DNA from: Roseiarcus sp963820795
Lineage (GTDB): Bacteria > Pseudomonadota > Alphaproteobacteria > Rhizobiales > Beijerinckiaceae
Assembly (NCBI GenBank): GCA_963820795.1
Contig: CAWGBJ010000020.1
Span: 124,001 to 188,000 of the forward strand
Length of the DNA: 64,000 nt
Direction: 5' to 3'
The notes under the pieces are model-generated. The model saw only the letters and a program-made list of their open reading frames with translations, did not search any database and was not told the DNA's origin. The translations under genes and the position numbers were made by a program. Below are positions 17,040-25,915 of the stretch, one piece after another (the stretch's first letter is position 1; every line of letters begins with the position of its first letter).

Positions 17040-17396
17040 GGCGGAGCATCCATCCCTTCTTCCCGCTTGCGGAGAGGGTTACAACATTTTGCACTCAGGC
17101 GGATCCAACGTCGTTATCGCGGGCCCGAGCGAAGCGACGGCATCGCGATCCACCGAAGGAAGTCATAGCACGTTCGGAGACGGGCGTTCTTGCCGGGTGT
17201 CGCACTGCGCAAACGGGTTCTGCCTCACATTCCGTGCTGAATCGGAGCGTGGAGGCAACATTCGAGCGCGTATGGAGTTCGGTTCCTGCGCGACCATACA
17301 TCGCGCGCTTTAGGGTCTTTACACGCTAGTCTTGCCCGCATAGGCAAAAACGGCGAGGCGAGGAGCTGTCACACAGTTACGTCCGTAAAATCAAGC

Positions 17397-17685
17397 AGAT
17401 ATGGCGTTATCCTCACGCAAAACGTACGGCGGGACCGGCGCCCGGCGGCTTCGTTTAGATATTCTTGACGGTCGGGCTCTCCAGCGGACCCATGAAGTCG
17501 GTTTTCCGCTTTGCGCTCCCCTCCCGGTCCCCTCCTGTTCATCGGCCTAACAGGGGCGATAATCTTCCTGTTCCGTCCTTCCCTTCCACACGAGCAAATC
17601 CGCTCAACCAAGTGAAAGGCAAGGGATTTGTGCAATCGCTCGAGAGCGGCGGGAAGTAATTGCCCTGTTGGCAGGGAGTAACAGG
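17397..17685. repeat. Dispersed repeat, copy A, module 2
   Basis: The segment from agatatggcgttatcctc to the ggcaggnnntaacagg region matches 62527-62750, with shared blocks gcgctcccctc, cacgagcaaatccgctcaa, ggatttgtgca and cgctcgag...agcggcggga. Copy A carries roughly 60 extra bases after the first block. Similarity looks like 75-80% by eye over the alignable part. Confidence 0.65.
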
Positions 17686-17728
17686 CGGAATCTCGTTTTC
17701 CGCGAACGCGCGTCGCTTGTGGTGAAAG

Positions 17729-17810
17729 TTCAGTCGAACCGCGCCTTCATCGGTCCATTCGTTGGGGTGGCTGAAGAAATCTGCTTAGGCGTCGAGCACG
17801 CGCATGGCGA
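17729..17810. repeat. Dispersed repeat, copy A, module 1
   Basis: Contains cgccttc...ggggtggctgaaga and ctgctt...gcgcatggc blocks shared with 62391-62470. In this copy it follows module 2, whereas at the other locus it precedes it. Confidence 0.55.
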
Positions 17811-17953
17811 CGGCACGGCGGCGATCCGCGCGTTGGCCGACCAGTTCGCGGATGACGACCGCCAACCGTCAAGGAACAGAATTGTCGCCAACCTACAAGT
17901 AAGGGCGCGGACCGTGCTATCATGCAGTGAGCGCTGGCCAAGGAGGTCTCCTC

Positions 17954-18178
17954 GTGTCGAAAATCGCACTTGCTATCGGGTTGGCGGGGCTGTTGCTCGC
18001 CACGGCTTCGGCGCCAGGGTCCGCCATGCCTATAGTGCCTCTGTCGAAAAGCGTGATCAGTGGCCCCAGCAGCGACCTCGACCTGGTGAGATGGCGACGA
18101 TGCTGGGTTGACCGCTGGGGACGCCGTCGGTGCCATTGGTGTTGGCGCGATCGTTGGGGACGCGTTCGCTGCGGGTGA
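17954..18178 (+). CDS. Small secreted Trp/Arg/Cys-rich protein
   Basis: 74 aa from a GTG at 17954, placed 7 nt after a strong aaggagg site (17940-17946). The N-terminus is a good signal peptide (KIALAIGLAGLLLATASAPGSA). The mature part is short and ends in a tail with alternating W, R and C: RWRRCWVDRWGRRRCHW and so on, with four Cys. Small signal-peptide proteins with such tails occur in Rhizobiales genomes, but I know of no function. It stands alone, between a repeat and a convergent SDR gene. Confidence 0.6.
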   Translation: MSKIALAIGLAGLLLATASAPGSAMPIVPLSKSVISGPSSDLDLVRWRRCWVDRWGRRRCHWCWRDRWGRVRCG

Positions 18179-18363
18179 GCGCCACGCTCAGGAGGCGCGA
18201 AGGCTCATAACAGTCAGCATCGTCGCGTTCGCGCTCGCGAGCTTGCCCATAGCCCTGGGGCCACGGCCGCGGATCCGCGGCTGGGCGTGGGCTGGGCCAG
18301 CCGCTTCCGCCGGGCGTCGCCGATGCAACCCCACGACAGCCACCGCGACCCGAAGCCATTGCT

Positions 18364-19095
18364 TCAACCCATATAAACCCCGCCGTTCACGTCGAGCACC
18401 ACGCCGCATACGTAACTGGCCGCCGTGGAGCAAAGGAAGGCGATCGGCCAGGCGACTTCGTCCGGGGCGGCCATTCGACCGAGCGGAATACGGGCAATAT
18501 CGATCGGCCGGTCGCGCATCATCGGCGTATCGACCGAGGCCGGCGCAACGCCGTTGACCAAGACATTGTCAGGTCCCACCCGACGGGCCAGCCATTTTAC
18601 GAAGGCGTGAATTCCCCCCTTTGACGCTGCGTAATGGGGCCCGGCGATCAGGCCGCCCGTCCGGCCGGCGAGCGAGCCGACAATCACTATGCGTCCCCAG
18701 CGCCGTCGGATCATTCCCGGCAGGAACGCGCGGGCGGCGTGGATCGGCCCGAACACGTTGACCGCCATCACGCGGTCGAAGTTTGCGTCCCAGCTCGGCT
18801 CGTCCCAATTGTCGTCCCACGGACAGACGGCTGCGTTGAGAACCAAGGCGTCGACTTCGCCGACCTCCGCCGCAAGACGTTCGATCGCCGCGCGCGTGCT
18901 GACGTCAGCGACGAAGGCGGCGGCCTTCCCGCCCGTTTCGCGGATTTGCGCGGCGACTTTGTCGGCGTCGCGGATGTCGACAAGAAGCAGCTCAGCGCCG
19001 AGCTTCGCGCAGACCTTCGCCGTCGCTGCTCCGATGCCCTCCGCGGCGCCGGTTATGAGGATGCGTCGTTCAGTCAAATCGAAAGCGGTTCTCAT
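18364..19095 (-). CDS. Short-chain dehydrogenase/reductase
   Basis: 243 aa classical SDR: TGAAEGIG cofactor motif, LVLNAAV (NNAG equivalent), catalytic Ser in VGSLAGRTGG, and Tyr and Lys in YAASKGG. It is NAD(P)-dependent, likely oxidising a sugar or polyol derivative. It is the last gene of the minus-strand sugar-type operon; its ATG overlaps the permease stop (ATGA). The open frame continues far upstream but that part overlaps the permease gene and is not used. Confidence 0.9.
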   Translation of the reverse strand: MRTAFDLTERRILITGAAEGIGAATAKVCAKLGAELLLVDIRDADKVAAQIRETGGKAAAFVADVSTRAAIERLAAEVGEVDALVLNAAVCPWDDNWDEPSWDANFDRVMAVNVFGPIHAARAFLPGMIRRRWGRIVIVGSLAGRTGGLIAGPHYAASKGGIHAFVKWLARRVGPDNVLVNGVAPASVDTPMMRDRPIDIARIPLGRMAAPDEVAWPIAFLCSTAASYVCGVVLDVNGGVYMG

Positions 19096-20111
19096 TGTCC
19101 TCGTCGCGCGGCGGCGGCCGCATTTCTTCGATCGCGATTGCGCTGCGTAAGACCCGCGAGGCCGACGGCGAGAACGAGCATCGCGCCGTTGAAGAGATTT
19201 TCCACGAAGAATGGCGCCCCGAGTTGGGTGAGCCCGGCGACGGCGACGGCCAGAACCGCGACGGCAAGGACAGTGCCCCAGACGTTGGGCCGACCTGGCC
19301 GGATCGCCGTCGCGCCCAGGAGCGCCCCGGTGAAGGCTGGTAGCATCAACTCTTGCCCGACAGTGCTTTGTCCTACTTGCAGTTGGGCTTGCAGGATGAC
19401 GCCGGCGAAGGCGGCAAGCACACCTGAGGCAATGAAGGCAATCGTCACGTAAAGTAGAGGAGATATGCCGTTCAGTTCGGCCGCGCGCGGGCTGTCGCCG
19501 ATGATGTATAGACATCTGCCGAACGGCAAATAGTCGAACACGCCCCAGAGCACGATTACGACCGCCAGAACGTAAATCACCGCGACCGGAACCCCGGTGT
19601 ATGGGATTTTGCCGGCGAGCGCGACAAAGTCCTGCGGAAGCACCCCAACGACCTGTCGCCCCCCGGTATACCACTGGTTGAGACCAAGGAGCAGAGTCCC
19701 CGAACCAAGCGTAGCGATGAAGGAGTTGATTCGCGCGCGGGTTACCAGGAGGCCGTTAATCAATCCGACGATCGCGCCGATGACGATGCAGAGCAAACAG
19801 GCGGTTCCCCATGGCAGGCCCTGTTGCGTTTGGAGCCCGTTCGCCAGCACCTGAGAAATGCCGAGAATCGAGGCAACGGACAAATCGAAGTTGTTGGAGG
19901 CGATGGGGATCATCACCGCCAGTGCGACAAGCGCGTTGATGGAGCGGCTGTTCGCCATCGATTGAAACGTAAAGGCGGTGAGAAAGGTGTCGCCCTTGAG
20001 CACCGAGAACACGAGAATCAGGACAACCAGGAGGATTGCGAGATTCCAGACGGAGAACACTTGCAGCGCGCTCGCCCGGACGTTGCGCCATTCGGCAACC
20101 GGAAGACTCAT
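19092..20111 (-). CDS. RbsC-type sugar ABC permease
   Basis: 339 aa, strongly hydrophobic BPD_transp_2 protein with NNFDLSVASILGIS, INGLLVTRARINSFIATLGSG and IGDSPRAAELNGI, hallmarks of ribose/xylose-type permeases. Both ends overlap neighbours by 4 nt (ATPase upstream, SDR downstream). It is the only permease in this operon and probably forms a homodimer. Confidence 0.92.
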   Translation of the reverse strand: MSLPVAEWRNVRASALQVFSVWNLAILLVVLILVFSVLKGDTFLTAFTFQSMANSRSINALVALAVMIPIASNNFDLSVASILGISQVLANGLQTQQGLPWGTACLLCIVIGAIVGLINGLLVTRARINSFIATLGSGTLLLGLNQWYTGGRQVVGVLPQDFVALAGKIPYTGVPVAVIYVLAVVIVLWGVFDYLPFGRCLYIIGDSPRAAELNGISPLLYVTIAFIASGVLAAFAGVILQAQLQVGQSTVGQELMLPAFTGALLGATAIRPGRPNVWGTVLAVAVLAVAVAGLTQLGAPFFVENLFNGAMLVLAVGLAGLTQRNRDRRNAAAAARRGQ

Positions 20112-21674
20112 GCCAACCTCGCTTGGATTTTGCTCTCGTCTCCGCCTGCGGCAAGCGCGGTGAGCCGCGCGATTGACAATTCGTCGTGCGTCAGCTCGGC
20201 CGTCACCCGACCGCGATCGAAGACGAGCGCACGATGGGACATGCCCGTCACCTCCTCGAAGTCCGACGAGATCAGCAGCACCGCGAGACCGCGCCCGAGC
20301 GCCTCCCGCAATATCTGATAGATTTCCGCCTTGGAGCCGACATCGACCCCAAATGTCGGCTCCTCCAGCACCAAAAGGCGGCTGCCGGCCTCGAACCATC
20401 GCGCGACCACGACCTTTTGCTGATTGCCGCCTGACAGGTTGCCGACCGGTCGTTCGGGATCGGAGGCCCGCACGGAGAACCGCCGAAGAACTCGCAGGCA
20501 TCGCCCACGCTCGGCGGACGGGCGGATCGGCTCCAGGATTCCGCCGCCCGCGGCCATCGGATTCATGTAGAGGTTCTCGCGCACGGACATATTGGGCGCG
20601 AGACTCTCCTCGGCTCGCTTGCTCGAGATGAATCCAACGCGCCGGCTCATGGCGTTTCGGGGCGACTTGACCCGAAAAGGGGCGCCACGGAGCGACACAC
20701 TTCCGCGTGAGATCGGCACGTCGCCGAAGACAGCGCGACCGACTGTCGCGTGACCGGCGCCGCGCAGTCCCACAAGTCCCAGGATTTCGCCGGCCGAGAG
20801 CTGGAATGAGATCGGTCCGACTTCAGCCGCGACGAGATCCTTCACTGAGAGCACGATGTCCGCGCCGGGCGCGGACGGGGCGGGGAACAGGTTGGAGAGC
20901 GACCGACCGACGATTTTGTAAATCAAGTCTCGCGGATCGGTGTCGACGACGCGTTCAGTCGCCACGCGGCGACCGTCGCGAAGGACCGTGACCCGATCCG
21001 CAATCCTGAAGACCTCGTCGAGTCGGTGCGTGACGTACACGATTCCGACGCCATTTTCCCTCAGCCTGCGCAAAACGCCGAGCAGGCGCGCGACGTCGGC
21101 CTCCGGCAACGCAGCGCTCGGTTCGTCGAGCACGAGGAGTGCGCAGTTGACCGCCATTGCCCGGGCTATCGCGACAATGGATTTCTCTGCTGCCGAAAGG
21201 TCGCCGACCCGCGCGCTGGGGTCGACCCCGCCGCCCATTCGCTGGATCGCCTGGGCCGCGGCGGCGCGCGTAGCAGCCCAGGAAATCAATCCGCGCCACC
21301 GCGGGTAGCCCGCAACCACGGCGACGTTCTCCGCCACCGACATCGAGTTCGACGAGCCCGAGATCCTGGTGGATGAAGGTGATTGGAAGCCGGTCGACGA
21401 CAGGATCGACGATTCGCCCGTGCAAGCGAACTTCCCCGTCGTCGGGCCGATGAACGCCGGCGAGCGTCTTGATTAGCGTGGACTTGCCGGCTCCGTTCTC
21501 GCCGAGAAGCGCGTGCACTTCGCCGGCGCGCACTTCGAAGTCGACCTTGTCAAGTGCGACGTTTCCGCCGAAACGCTTCGTCAGCCGCTTTACCTCAAGC
21601 AGTATCCGCGGTTCGGTTTCACTGTTCACGGAGGCCACCTGCGTCCAGAAGAAGTCCTCCGCGGCCGAATCCAA
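20108..21674 (-). pseudogene. RbsA-type sugar ABC ATPase, frameshifted
   Basis: Two frames together make a full double-ATPase of about 521 aa. The first holds Walker A GENGAGKST and runs to FIHQDLGLVE. The next begins MSVAENVAVVAG and holds DLSAAEKSIVAIARA, VLDEPSAAL, the second domain LSGGNQQKVVVARW and VLEEPTFGVDVG. The expected sequence is IHQDLGLVE-MSVAENVA, so one extra base (or two missing) lies near 21345-21352, at gtcgaactcgatg on the coding strand. All other motifs are intact, so the break is recent or a sequencing error. The start is uncertain: ATG at 21674 or a GTG closer to the conserved region. Confidence 0.8.
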
Positions 21675-21733
21675 CCCTCACGAGACTGAAGAGGGCTGGA
21701 GACTTGGGTCAGGTAAAGTCGAAAGGAGGGGGC

Positions 21734-22849
21734 TTAACCCTTTACCCCCCACAGGGCGAGATAGTGCTGTTCGTAGTTGTTGCTCGGGATAAACGTGTTC
21801 TTGTCGCCGCCTTCGGCGTGGATATTCTCGGGTGTCACGAGATAAGGGGTCTGAACGAAGCCGCTGGGCGGCATCTTGTGGAAGGCGCGATTGAGCTCGT
21901 CGATCGCTTGATATCCTTGCATCTTGTAGGGCTCGGACGCCGTCACGAGCTGATACTGTCCGCCCGCGCGAATGCGCTCGTAGGCGGACTTGTTGCCGTC
22001 AGCCGAAACGATGATCACGTCCTTGGGATCGACGCCGCCCGCTCGAAGGGCGGGAATCTGGTAGTCGGCGGTGTAGTCGGCCACGGACGTGATGTAGAGT
22101 GGCGTGCCGTACTTTTGCACCCAAGCCGTCACAAGCGCCGGCTGGCGTTGCGCGACTTCGGAAATCGGCGAGCTATTGAACTCCAAAACCTTGCACCCGG
22201 GGCATTCCTTGATGCGGGCCTCGGTCGCGTGCGCCTTGGCGCAGGCAATCGCATATTCGCAATGACTCGTGACGACGACACGAGCCTTGCCATTCGAGTT
22301 TTCGATGATCCAGTCGGCCTGGGCCCGGCCAATGTCGCGCGGGTCTTGCTGAATGTTGACGAAAAGGCCGACATCAGGTTGCGGTCCGGGGAACGCAGTA
22401 GCATGAATGCCGACAACGACGATGCCTTTGTCATTTGCGTCCTTGATGATCCCCTTCAAGCTCGCGGCGTCGGCGTTGGTCACGATGCCGTCCGCCTTCA
22501 GCGCGATCGCCTGGTTGAGACCCTGTTGCCATCCAACCGGGGTGCCATGGCCGTCGACGATGACCACCTTCCAGCCGATCTTGGCGCCGGCCTCCTGAAT
22601 CGCCTGACCCCACTCGCGGGAGGCGTCGTTTTGTTCGTCTGTCGACATATAAACGATCAACTTGCCCGGATCTGGCTTCGGCGCCGAAGTCGGGCCGCGC
22701 CAGTCGGACTGCGGCCCGGCGAATTTGACCACTTCCGCCTTCACCCCGTCCATGAATGGGTCCGCGCGCGCCGGCGCCATTGCGGCATCGCTGCAAAGTC
22801 CTAGCGTGATCGCCGCTCCGGCGATTAGACTGATGTCGAAGCGTATCAT
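21734..22849 (-). CDS. Sugar-type ABC transporter substrate-binding protein
   Basis: 371 aa with a signal peptide (to about ARADPF) and a Peripla_BP_4 fold: KLIVYMSTDEQNDASREWG, GLNQAIALKADGIVTN, GKARVVVTSHCEYA and DVIIVSADGNKSAYERI. A strong ggaggaa ribosome site precedes the ATG. It is the receptor of the minus-strand importer, 59 nt upstream of the ATPase gene. Ligand unknown; family members bind pentoses, hexoses or related polyols. Confidence 0.9.
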   Translation of the reverse strand: MIRFDISLIAGAAITLGLCSDAAMAPARADPFMDGVKAEVVKFAGPQSDWRGPTSAPKPDPGKLIVYMSTDEQNDASREWGQAIQEAGAKIGWKVVIVDGHGTPVGWQQGLNQAIALKADGIVTNADAASLKGIIKDANDKGIVVVGIHATAFPGPQPDVGLFVNIQQDPRDIGRAQADWIIENSNGKARVVVTSHCEYAIACAKAHATEARIKECPGCKVLEFNSSPISEVAQRQPALVTAWVQKYGTPLYITSVADYTADYQIPALRAGGVDPKDVIIVSADGNKSAYERIRAGGQYQLVTASEPYKMQGYQAIDELNRAFHKMPPSGFVQTPYLVTPENIHAEGGDKNTFIPSNNYEQHYLALWGVKG

Positions 22850-22869
22850 TGGTTTCCTCCTTGTGACTT

Positions 22870-22877
22870 AGTATACT
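22870..22877. promoter_or_regulatory. AGTATACT palindrome upstream of the binding-protein gene
   Basis: A perfect 8-bp palindrome with the GTATAC core often found in operators of FCD-type GntR regulators. It lies about 20 bp before the binding-protein ATG, in the gap after the GntR gene. A role as a second regulator site is inference. Confidence 0.35.
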
Positions 22878-22898
22878 GATTGGCCGGGTCGTCCCGGC

Positions 22899-23636
22899 TC
22901 ACAGCTTGTGGTCGGATTCGATTGCGAAGGCAGGGGCCTGGGCCCGCCAGTAGTTGCGCACGACGTTTGCAAGATGGTCTTCCATCGCGGACATCGCTTC
23001 GGCGGCGTGCCGGCGGACAATGGCGTCATGGACGCGCTTGTGCTCGAGATAGACAGTTCCGGCCTGAGCGCCGGCGCTGCGGCTGACCCGACGCTGATCG
23101 GCCAGCCATTCGAGCATCGCGTTGTGCAATCCCGTGAACAGGGGATTGTCGCATGCTCGGGCAATCGCGAGATGGAAGTTCAAGTCGGTTTCGGTGAACG
23201 ACGGCGCATCGTCGATCGCCTTCCGATTGGCCTCCAGCGCAGCCGATATCCCGGCGATCCCATCTTCAGTGCCTCGCAGCGCGGCTTCGCGAGCAAGGGC
23301 AACCTCGAGAAGCGCACGTGCATGCTGGAAGTGTCGAACGCCATCAGGCTGAGCCAGCATATGGCGCACGACAGGACCGAGTTCGCCCAGCACGAGTTGC
23401 GGGTTGGGCGAAGTGACCCGCGCCCGGGTTCCTCCGTCCACGACGAGTAGGCCGCGCTTCTTCAGCGCGAACAGTGCTTCGCGCACAGTCGAGCGGCCGA
23501 CCCCGAAGCGTTCCATCAAATCACGCTCGGAGGGCAGCCTCGTTCCCGCCGGCGTCTCGCCCGACAACATCATCAGCTCGATGTGTTCGGCGATCTGCTG
23601 GTAGCGAAGCCTGGGACGGGCGGCTGCGGAGTTCAT
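22899..23636 (-). CDS. GntR-family regulator, FCD (FadR) subfamily
   Basis: 245 aa from the ATG at 23636. The N-terminal winged helix has LPSERDLMERFGVGRSTVREALFALKKRGL. The C-terminal FCD domain has RALLEVALAREAALRG, DLNFHLAIARACDNPL and EHKRVHDAIVRRHAAEAMSAMEDHL, whose Asp and His residues usually bind a metal with a carboxylate ligand. It is divergent from the Ldh2-type dehydrogenase operon and upstream of the binding-protein operon, so it likely controls both arms. Ligands in this family are often sugar acids. Confidence 0.92.
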   Translation of the reverse strand: MNSAAARPRLRYQQIAEHIELMMLSGETPAGTRLPSERDLMERFGVGRSTVREALFALKKRGLLVVDGGTRARVTSPNPQLVLGELGPVVRHMLAQPDGVRHFQHARALLEVALAREAALRGTEDGIAGISAALEANRKAIDDAPSFTETDLNFHLAIARACDNPLFTGLHNAMLEWLADQRRVSRSAGAQAGTVYLEHKRVHDAIVRRHAAEAMSAMEDHLANVVRNYWRAQAPAFAIESDHKL

Positions 23637-23655
23637 CCGAGTGGATTGACCCGTT

Positions 23656-23684
23656 AGACCAAATCTGGTCTTTTGGTCGTACCA
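23656..23684. promoter_or_regulatory. Twin palindromic operators for the GntR regulator
   Basis: AGACCA-aatc-TGGTCT (23656-23671) is a perfect inverted repeat. It is followed immediately by TGGT-cgt-ACCA (23674-23684), which fits the FadR-type pattern TGGTnnnACCA exactly. Both lie just upstream of the GntR start and in the divergent promoter region of the plus-strand operon, as expected for an autoregulating repressor. Confidence 0.6.
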
Positions 23685-23849
23685 CGACTGGGCAGGGTGC
23701 ACAAGCGGAGAGATGCCCAAGCGCCACATTAATGAGATATCATAGATACTTCAGAGGTTTAAGGAGTGCGATGTTCTGTCTTAGCGAACCGGCGTCGCGA
23801 ATAACGCCCTGCTTGTCGCCTGCCAGACCAAAAGGAGGAGCCGCCTGCG

Positions 23850-24923
23850 ATGGCTAATTATCCGGGATCGGAAACGGAGCGCAGGTTCTCGCGCGACAAG
23901 CTTTTTGGCGTGGTGGAGGAGATTTTCGTCGCGACAGGGATGAGCCGAGACGACGCAAACGAGATTGCCGACTCCCTTGTCGCAGCCGACCAGCGCGGCA
24001 TTCATTCGCATGGAACCCTTCGGGTCCCCGACTACGTGGAGAAGCTGATGGTCGGCGGGGTGAATCCACGGGGGAGGCCGCGGGTCGCGACTTGCATTGG
24101 CGGCGCGATCATCGTCGACGGCGACAACGCGATGGGGCAGGTCGTCGCAGCCTTCGCCATGCGGGCGGCGATCGATCGCGCGCGCGAAACGAAGGTGGCT
24201 TTCGCGGCAGTGCGGGGCAGCAATCATTGCGGCGCGTTGGACCGCTGGGTGCTTCGCGCGGCGCGCGAAGGAATGGTCGGGCTCGCCTCGACAAACGCGC
24301 TTCCGACGATGGCTCCCTGGGGAGGACGCGACAAGATCGTCGGGATGAATCCTTTCGCCGCCGCTTTTCCCGGGGGAGAGGAGCCGCCGATCGTCCTCGA
24401 CACTGCATTCGGCGCCACCGCCCACGGAAAGATTCGAGTGTACCATCAGAAGGGACGCCAGATCCCTGAGGGATGGGCCTACGACGAGCAGGGCACGCCG
24501 ACAACAGACCCTGCGGCGGCGATTGGCGGGCTGATACAGCCGATCGGACAGCATAAGGGGATCGGTCTCGCGGTTGTCATGGGCATGTTGAGCAGTTTGC
24601 TCTCGGGGGCGAGCTACGGGACCGAGCTTGGCGATATGATCGCCGGCCCAAAGCCGGGCCACGACGGCCATTTCTTTGCCGCGGTTGAGATATCAGCCTT
24701 CCGGCCGCTCGATGAGGTGAAGGCCCGGGCGGATTCGATCAGCCGGCAGATCCAGCAGAGCCAAACGGCGAACTTGTCGACTCGCCTCTATCCGCCGGGC
24801 CTGCTTGAAGCTGAATTCGAGCGCGTCTATGGCCGGGACGGCATCCCGCTCAACGAGGCCACCGTCGAAGGCATTCGGTCGGCGGCCCGAAAATTGGGAT
24901 TGCGTGGCGAGGTGTTGGGGTGA
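23850..24923 (+). CDS. Malate/L-lactate dehydrogenase (Ldh2) family oxidoreductase
   Basis: 357 aa. It has the Ldh_2 family motifs GIHSHGTLRVPDYV, VRGSNHCGALDRWV and the late PIGQHKGIGLAVVM. These NAD(P)-dependent enzymes oxidise or reduce 2-oxo/2-hydroxy acids such as lactate, malate, ureidoglycolate or 2,3-diketogulonate. An aaaggagg site precedes the ATG. It heads the plus-strand operon and overlaps the next gene by 4 nt, so its substrate is probably a sugar-derived acid. Confidence 0.9.
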   Translation: MANYPGSETERRFSRDKLFGVVEEIFVATGMSRDDANEIADSLVAADQRGIHSHGTLRVPDYVEKLMVGGVNPRGRPRVATCIGGAIIVDGDNAMGQVVAAFAMRAAIDRARETKVAFAAVRGSNHCGALDRWVLRAAREGMVGLASTNALPTMAPWGGRDKIVGMNPFAAAFPGGEEPPIVLDTAFGATAHGKIRVYHQKGRQIPEGWAYDEQGTPTTDPAAAIGGLIQPIGQHKGIGLAVVMGMLSSLLSGASYGTELGDMIAGPKPGHDGHFFAAVEISAFRPLDEVKARADSISRQIQQSQTANLSTRLYPPGLLEAEFERVYGRDGIPLNEATVEGIRSAARKLGLRGEVLG

Positions 24924-25915
24924 AGCCACAGCCTGCCTCGCGAAGAGCCTTCGCAAGGGTCGATCCCGGTATCGATCGCTTCCTCAAGATTCTGGCCACG
25001 GGCAATGCCCCGCTCCCCGAGGTGTCGCCAAGCGCCATTCCGCAGATGCGGGAAGCGGCATCACAAATCCGGCTAACCTGGGCAGATAGCGTGCCCGATG
25101 GGCCAATTCGCAGGCACGTCGTCGAAACTTCGTACGGACCAGTGCCATTGACAGTCCATCTTCCCAGGCAAACTCCGCCGGGGGGCACGCTCTTGTTCTT
25201 GCACGGCGGGGGCTGGACCATATTCGACAGCGTGACGCATTCGCCCTTGATGCGCGCCATTGCGGCGAAAACGGGTTGGGCGGTTGTGGGATTGGACCCT
25301 CCCCGCGCGCCGGAGGTCCCCTACCCGGGACCTATCGAAGCCTGCGCCAGCGTGATCAGCACCGTGATACAGGCCGGCCTCGATATGGGCCTGCCCCGGC
25401 CGGTCGGTTTGGCCGGAGACTCCTCAGGGGCAAATCTCGCCGTAGCGGCGACGCTGCTGCTGCGTGAAGCCGGCGCGGCCATGCCGGAGGCGCTCATGCT
25501 TTTCTACGGGGTCTACGACCACGATCTGTCGCGACCGTCCTATGCTGAATTCGGCTCGGCGCCCTACCCTCTGTCGACGGAAAAGATGGCGTGGTTCTGG
25601 GATCGCTATTGTCCGGACCTGGCGCGTCGGCGGGAACCGCTCGCTTCTCCGCTTGACGCCGATCTGATCGGGCTTCCACCCATCAATTTGATCGTCGCCG
25701 GTCAGGACATACTACGCGACGAGAATCTTGCGATGGCGGTTCGCCTTGCTGAGGCCGGCGTTCACGTCTCGCTCGACGTCTATCCAGGAGCTGTTCACGC
25801 CTTCTGCGAGGCGGTCGGATTCGTTGACGTCAGCCGGCGCGCCGTTGGCCGGTCGGCCGGCTGGCTGCTCGACATTGCAGCTGCGGCGCGCGACCGGGGA
25901 GGTGATCGGCCATGA
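24920..25915 (+). CDS. Alpha/beta hydrolase, HSL-like esterase or lactonase
   Basis: 331 aa, GTG start in a GTGA overlap. The oxyanion-hole motif HGGGW, nucleophile GDSSGAN, Asp region GQDILRDE and His in GAVHAF are all present, matching the hormone-sensitive-lipase-like family. It lies next to an aldose-dehydrogenase-like AKR, so a sugar-lactone hydrolase role is attractive but not shown; an ester of the transported compound is the alternative. Confidence 0.88.
   Translation: MKPQPASRRAFARVDPGIDRFLKILATGNAPLPEVSPSAIPQMREAASQIRLTWADSVPDGPIRRHVVETSYGPVPLTVHLPRQTPPGGTLLFLHGGGWTIFDSVTHSPLMRAIAAKTGWAVVGLDPPRAPEVPYPGPIEACASVISTVIQAGLDMGLPRPVGLAGDSSGANLAVAATLLLREAGAAMPEALMLFYGVYDHDLSRPSYAEFGSAPYPLSTEKMAWFWDRYCPDLARRREPLASPLDADLIGLPPINLIVAGQDILRDENLAMAVRLAEAGVHVSLDVYPGAVHAFCEAVGFVDVSRRAVGRSAGWLLDIAAAARDRGGDRP

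Larger units (their letters stand above)
17040..17953. other. Gene-poor interval between the nicotinate operon and the small secreted-protein gene
   Basis: About 900 bases without a convincing gene. It contains copy A of a dispersed repeat (17397-17685) and a second module of the same repeat (17729-17810), listed separately. Short open frames here have no ribosome sites or recognisable domains. Confidence 0.6.

Noticed and set aside
17109..17153. Degenerate match to the GTCATTGCGAG...GCAATCCA element
   Set aside because: Only partial resemblance (cgtcgttatcgcggg...gcgatcca); too diverged to call a repeat confidently.
18364..19674. A 436-codon open frame extending the SDR gene upstream
   Set aside because: The added N-terminal part is an Arg-rich shadow of the permease gene; the ATG at 19095 in an ATGA overlap starts the real SDR.
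21554..22804. A 416-codon plus-strand open frame
   Set aside because: It is antisense to the clear binding-protein gene, a GC-rich shadow without domains or ribosome site.
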